Assembly: GCA_003135255.1 (NCBI GenBank)
Contig: PLAX01000093.1
Span: 1-5,991, forward strand
DNA: 5,991 bases
Source: Candidatus Dormiibacterota bacterium
GTDB taxonomy: Bacteria; Chloroflexota; Dormibacteria; Aeolococcales; Aeolococcaceae
Direction of reading: 5' to 3'
Part shown: piece by piece, positions 4,303 to 5,991 of the stretch
Layout: each line of letters starts with the position of its first letter
How positions within the stretch are numbered: the first letter of the stretch is position 1
Program-made: the position numbers and the translations under genes
Notes under the pieces: model-generated
What the model was told of the DNA's origin: nothing
Seen by the model: only the letters and a program-made list of their open reading frames with translations
The model's database searches: none

Positions 4303-5991
4303 GGCACGAACCCGAGGTCGGACCGCGCCCCGACGAGAAGCGGTACCCAGGCGGCCACCACGGTGCCGCGGAGGGCGCCCGCCTCGACCCGCAGCCAGCC
4401 TCCGGCGACTTCGGTCCGCTCGCGCATGCTGGGCAGGCCGAGGTGGCCGGGTGGGCTCGCGGCTGCGGCTCCGAACCCGGCGCCGTCGTCGGTGATCTGC
4501 ATCAGACAGCCATTGTCCCGCTCCTCCACGGAGACGCTGACATGGCTCGCCGAGGCGTGCTTGACCACGTTGGCGATGGCCTCCTGGGCGACCCGATAGA
4601 GCGTCACTCTCGCCGCGGTCGTGAGCGCTACCGGCTCCGAACCGGCGAGGCTGAACTCGATGCCCTCATCCTGCTGCACCTGAGTCAGACGGTCACGGAT
4701 CGTGCCGAGCAGGTCACCGTGGTCAAGCCCGGTGGGGCGCAGGTTGAACATCAGACCCCGAAGACGCGAGATCGCAGTCCCCACCATCTGCTCCACCGCA
4801 CCGAGGGTGCTCCGTGCCGCCTCGTCGTTGACCCGCCGCCGGAGTGTGTGCAACCGGAGCCCGACGGCGGCGAGGATCTGCAGGGAGTCGTCGTGGATGT
4901 CGGCGGCGATCCTCCGGCGCTCGTCCTCATGCGCCTCGACAAGGAGGCGCATCAGCCGGAGGCGCTCCCCACTCACGCGATTCAGCTCCTCCAGGCTGCG
5001 TGCGAAATCTGCGGCGCTCCGCCGCTGCGCACAGTAGATGCCGAGGTAGTTGCCAAGTCCCGTGAGGTGGGCGGCCTGGGCGTCATCGAAGCCGGCGAAG
5101 TCCGGCGCGCCGATCTCGATGGCGCCGAGAGCGTGTTCGCCGTTCAACACCGGAACGGCCAGGGACTCCCCCACCGGGCGGGCGGGGCTCGCCTCCGAGA
5201 AGGACAATCCCCGGCTGCTGATGGCCCGCGTCACCAGGGCGGATGGGACAGCCTGCGTTGAGGGCTCTGTGGTTGGGTCGTAGCCTGCACGACTCCAGAC
5301 CGCGCGCAGCCGCACCACCCCCCGGGCGTCAGCCTCCCAGAGCCTGACGTCGGTGCCGTTGACGCTCAGCCCGATCTGCTCCAGCGCTCCGAGGAGCGCG
5401 GCGTGCTCGTCGGGCGAACCGAGGGCGCGGAGGAACCCCAGCTGACAGTTCTTCAGGAACTCCGTCCGCCAGCGCTCGGTGACGTCAGTGAAGGAGACGA
5501 GGGCTCCGGCGAGGTCGTCCTGGCGGCGCGCCGCTCTGACCTCGAAATGCAACGGCTGGCCGTCGCGCCGGCGCAGCTTCACCGGAACGATCTGCCGGCC
5601 CGGAGTGTGTTCTTCGGATGCCGCGGCGATCATCCGGGTGAGCCGCGTCCCGCGGTCGTCGCCTCCCACGAGTTCGGTCAGACGCTGACCGCGTGCCTCC
5701 GCCTCCGTCCATCCAAGCAGCCTCTCCGCGGCCGCATTCCAGGCGGCCACGCAGCCGGCGGAGTCGATCGTGATGGTGGCGGCACGAGCCTGTTGGAAGG
5801 CTGCCTGCAGCATCTGGTCGTTATCCGGGGCGGCGGCCTCGGCGCGCATCAGCTTCCGGCTGAGCGCCTCCCTTTCGACCGCGGCACGCACGGCCACGGG
5901 AAGGCGTGCCAACCGGTCCGAGGCGAGGCAGTCGGCCGCGCCGCGTTCCACGAGCGCGATCCCGGTCGCCTCGTCCGAGGGAGCGCAAACG
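4299..5991 (-). CDS. Multidomain sensor histidine kinase (REC remnant-PAS-GAF-HisKA_3-HATPase), 5'-truncated by window edge
   Basis: The frame stays open to the right edge, and the in-frame GTG at 5951 lies inside a domain, so the start is outside. Numbering is from the first full codon (5990); 563 residues are visible. Residues 1-45 look like the end of a receiver domain (GAADCLASDRLARLP), but the usual Lys is Ser24. A PAS domain follows (about 57-175, ending SFTDVTERW), then a GAF-like domain (about 180-323), then a HisKA_3 dimerisation domain with ERRRIAADIHDDSLQ. Its phospho-acceptor is His366, and HDDSLQ fits the HDxxxQ phosphatase motif. The HATPase_c domain has the N box (QEAIANVVKHA, Asn474), DDGAGF (from Asp501) and GHLGLPSMRER (515-525). 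No membrane segment is visible, so a cytoplasmic kinase is likely. PAS and GAF may bind a small ligand or cofactor, which cannot be named. It is of the NarX/DegS type, and its stop overlaps the REC-EAL start, making that protein the probable partner. Confidence 0.92.
   Translation of the reverse strand, partial: VCAPSDEATGIALVERGAADCLASDRLARLPVAVRAAVEREALSRKLMRAEAAAPDNDQMLQAAFQQARAATITIDSAGCVAAWNAAAERLLGWTEAEARGQRLTELVGGDDRGTRLTRMIAAASEEHTPGRQIVPVKLRRRDGQPLHFEVRAARRQDDLAGALVSFTDVTERWRTEFLKNCQLGFLRALGSPDEHAALLGALEQIGLSVNGTDVRLWEADARGVVRLRAVWSRAGYDPTTEPSTQAVPSALVTRAISSRGLSFSEASPARPVGESLAVPVLNGEHALGAIEIGAPDFAGFDDAQAAHLTGLGNYLGIYCAQRRSAADFARSLEELNRVSGERLRLMRLLVEAHEDERRRIAADIHDDSLQILAAVGLRLHTLRRRVNDEAARSTLGAVEQMVGTAISRLRGLMFNLRPTGLDHGDLLGTIRDRLTQVQQDEGIEFSLAGSEPVALTTAARVTLYRVAQEAIANVVKHASASHVSVSVEERDNGCLMQITDDGAGFGAAAASPPGHLGLPSMRERTEVAGGWLRVEAGALRGTVVAAWVPLLVGARSDLGFVP
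5856..5991 (-). other. C-terminal end of a receiver-like domain on the kinase, with Lys replaced by Ser
   Basis: This sub-region of the kinase matches the end of stand-alone receiver domains, in which a G-A-D-D-Y-L-x-K-D-R-L-x-R-L pattern closes the fold. Here it reads GAADCLASDRLARLP. Aligned without gaps, the conserved Lys becomes Ser (codon 5921-5919), the second position of the Asp pair is kept and Tyr becomes Cys. The helix that follows (PVAVRAAVEREALSRKL) resembles the final receiver helix running into a signalling helix. The phospho-acceptor Asp would lie beyond the window, so I cannot say whether it is kept. Confidence 0.6.

Noticed and set aside
5949..5951. GTG at 5951 as the kinase start
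   Set aside because: The frame stays open to the edge, the receiver-like sequence continues upstream of it (VCAPSDEATGIAL), and no Shine-Dalgarno site is seen.
3109..5991. Plus-strand open frames opposite the kinase and regulator (for example 3784-4599 and 4443-5261)
   Set aside because: They are antisense to genes with clear catalytic motifs and show no domains of their own.

Overview
This is a high-GC (about two thirds or more G+C by eye), densely coded bacterial segment with strong Shine-Dalgarno sites, GTG starts and G/C-rich third codon positions. The style fits a GC-rich Actinobacteriota or Chloroflexota-like genome. That placement is an inference, because the window holds no rRNA or other phylogenetic marker. 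Six protein genes fill nearly all of it, and I see no RNA gene, insertion sequence, integrase or CRISPR array.

Layout, left to right. (1) Two consecutive + strand genes of unknown function: a Pro/Ala-rich protein cut by the left edge (3-668), and a small single-pass membrane protein (692-1000). (2) A convergent - strand gene of unknown function (997-1518), whose stop codon interlocks with the previous one in a shared CTAG. (3) A 221-bp divergent intergenic region (1519-1739) with two back-to-back perfect hairpins in the leader of the next gene. (4) A + strand CpaF/TadA-type secretion and pilus ATPase (1740-3032) with all nucleotide-binding motifs, almost no N-terminal helical domain and a Pro/Gly-rich tail. 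(5) A 76-bp convergent gap. (6) A - strand two-component pair: a multidomain sensor histidine kinase running off the right edge (4299-5991) and, overlapping its stop by 4 nt (GTGA), a response regulator in which a NarL-like receiver is joined to an EAL cyclic-di-GMP phosphodiesterase (3109-4302).

How they may work together. The kinase (remnant receiver, PAS, GAF, HisKA_3, HATPase) probably phosphorylates Asp59 of the REC-EAL protein and so controls hydrolysis of cyclic-di-GMP. Cyclic-di-GMP commonly governs pili and surface attachment, and a pilus-type ATPase lies next door, so a link is plausible. It rests only on adjacency, since the two are convergent and not co-transcribed. The three unknown proteins beside the ATPase could be accessory parts of the same machine, but none shows a recognisable family signature. 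The least ordinary points are the degenerate receiver on the kinase, the short-headed CpaF with no TadB/TadC beside it, the tandem leader hairpins, and the cluster of unknown proteins. I do not see a clearly new, self-contained system.
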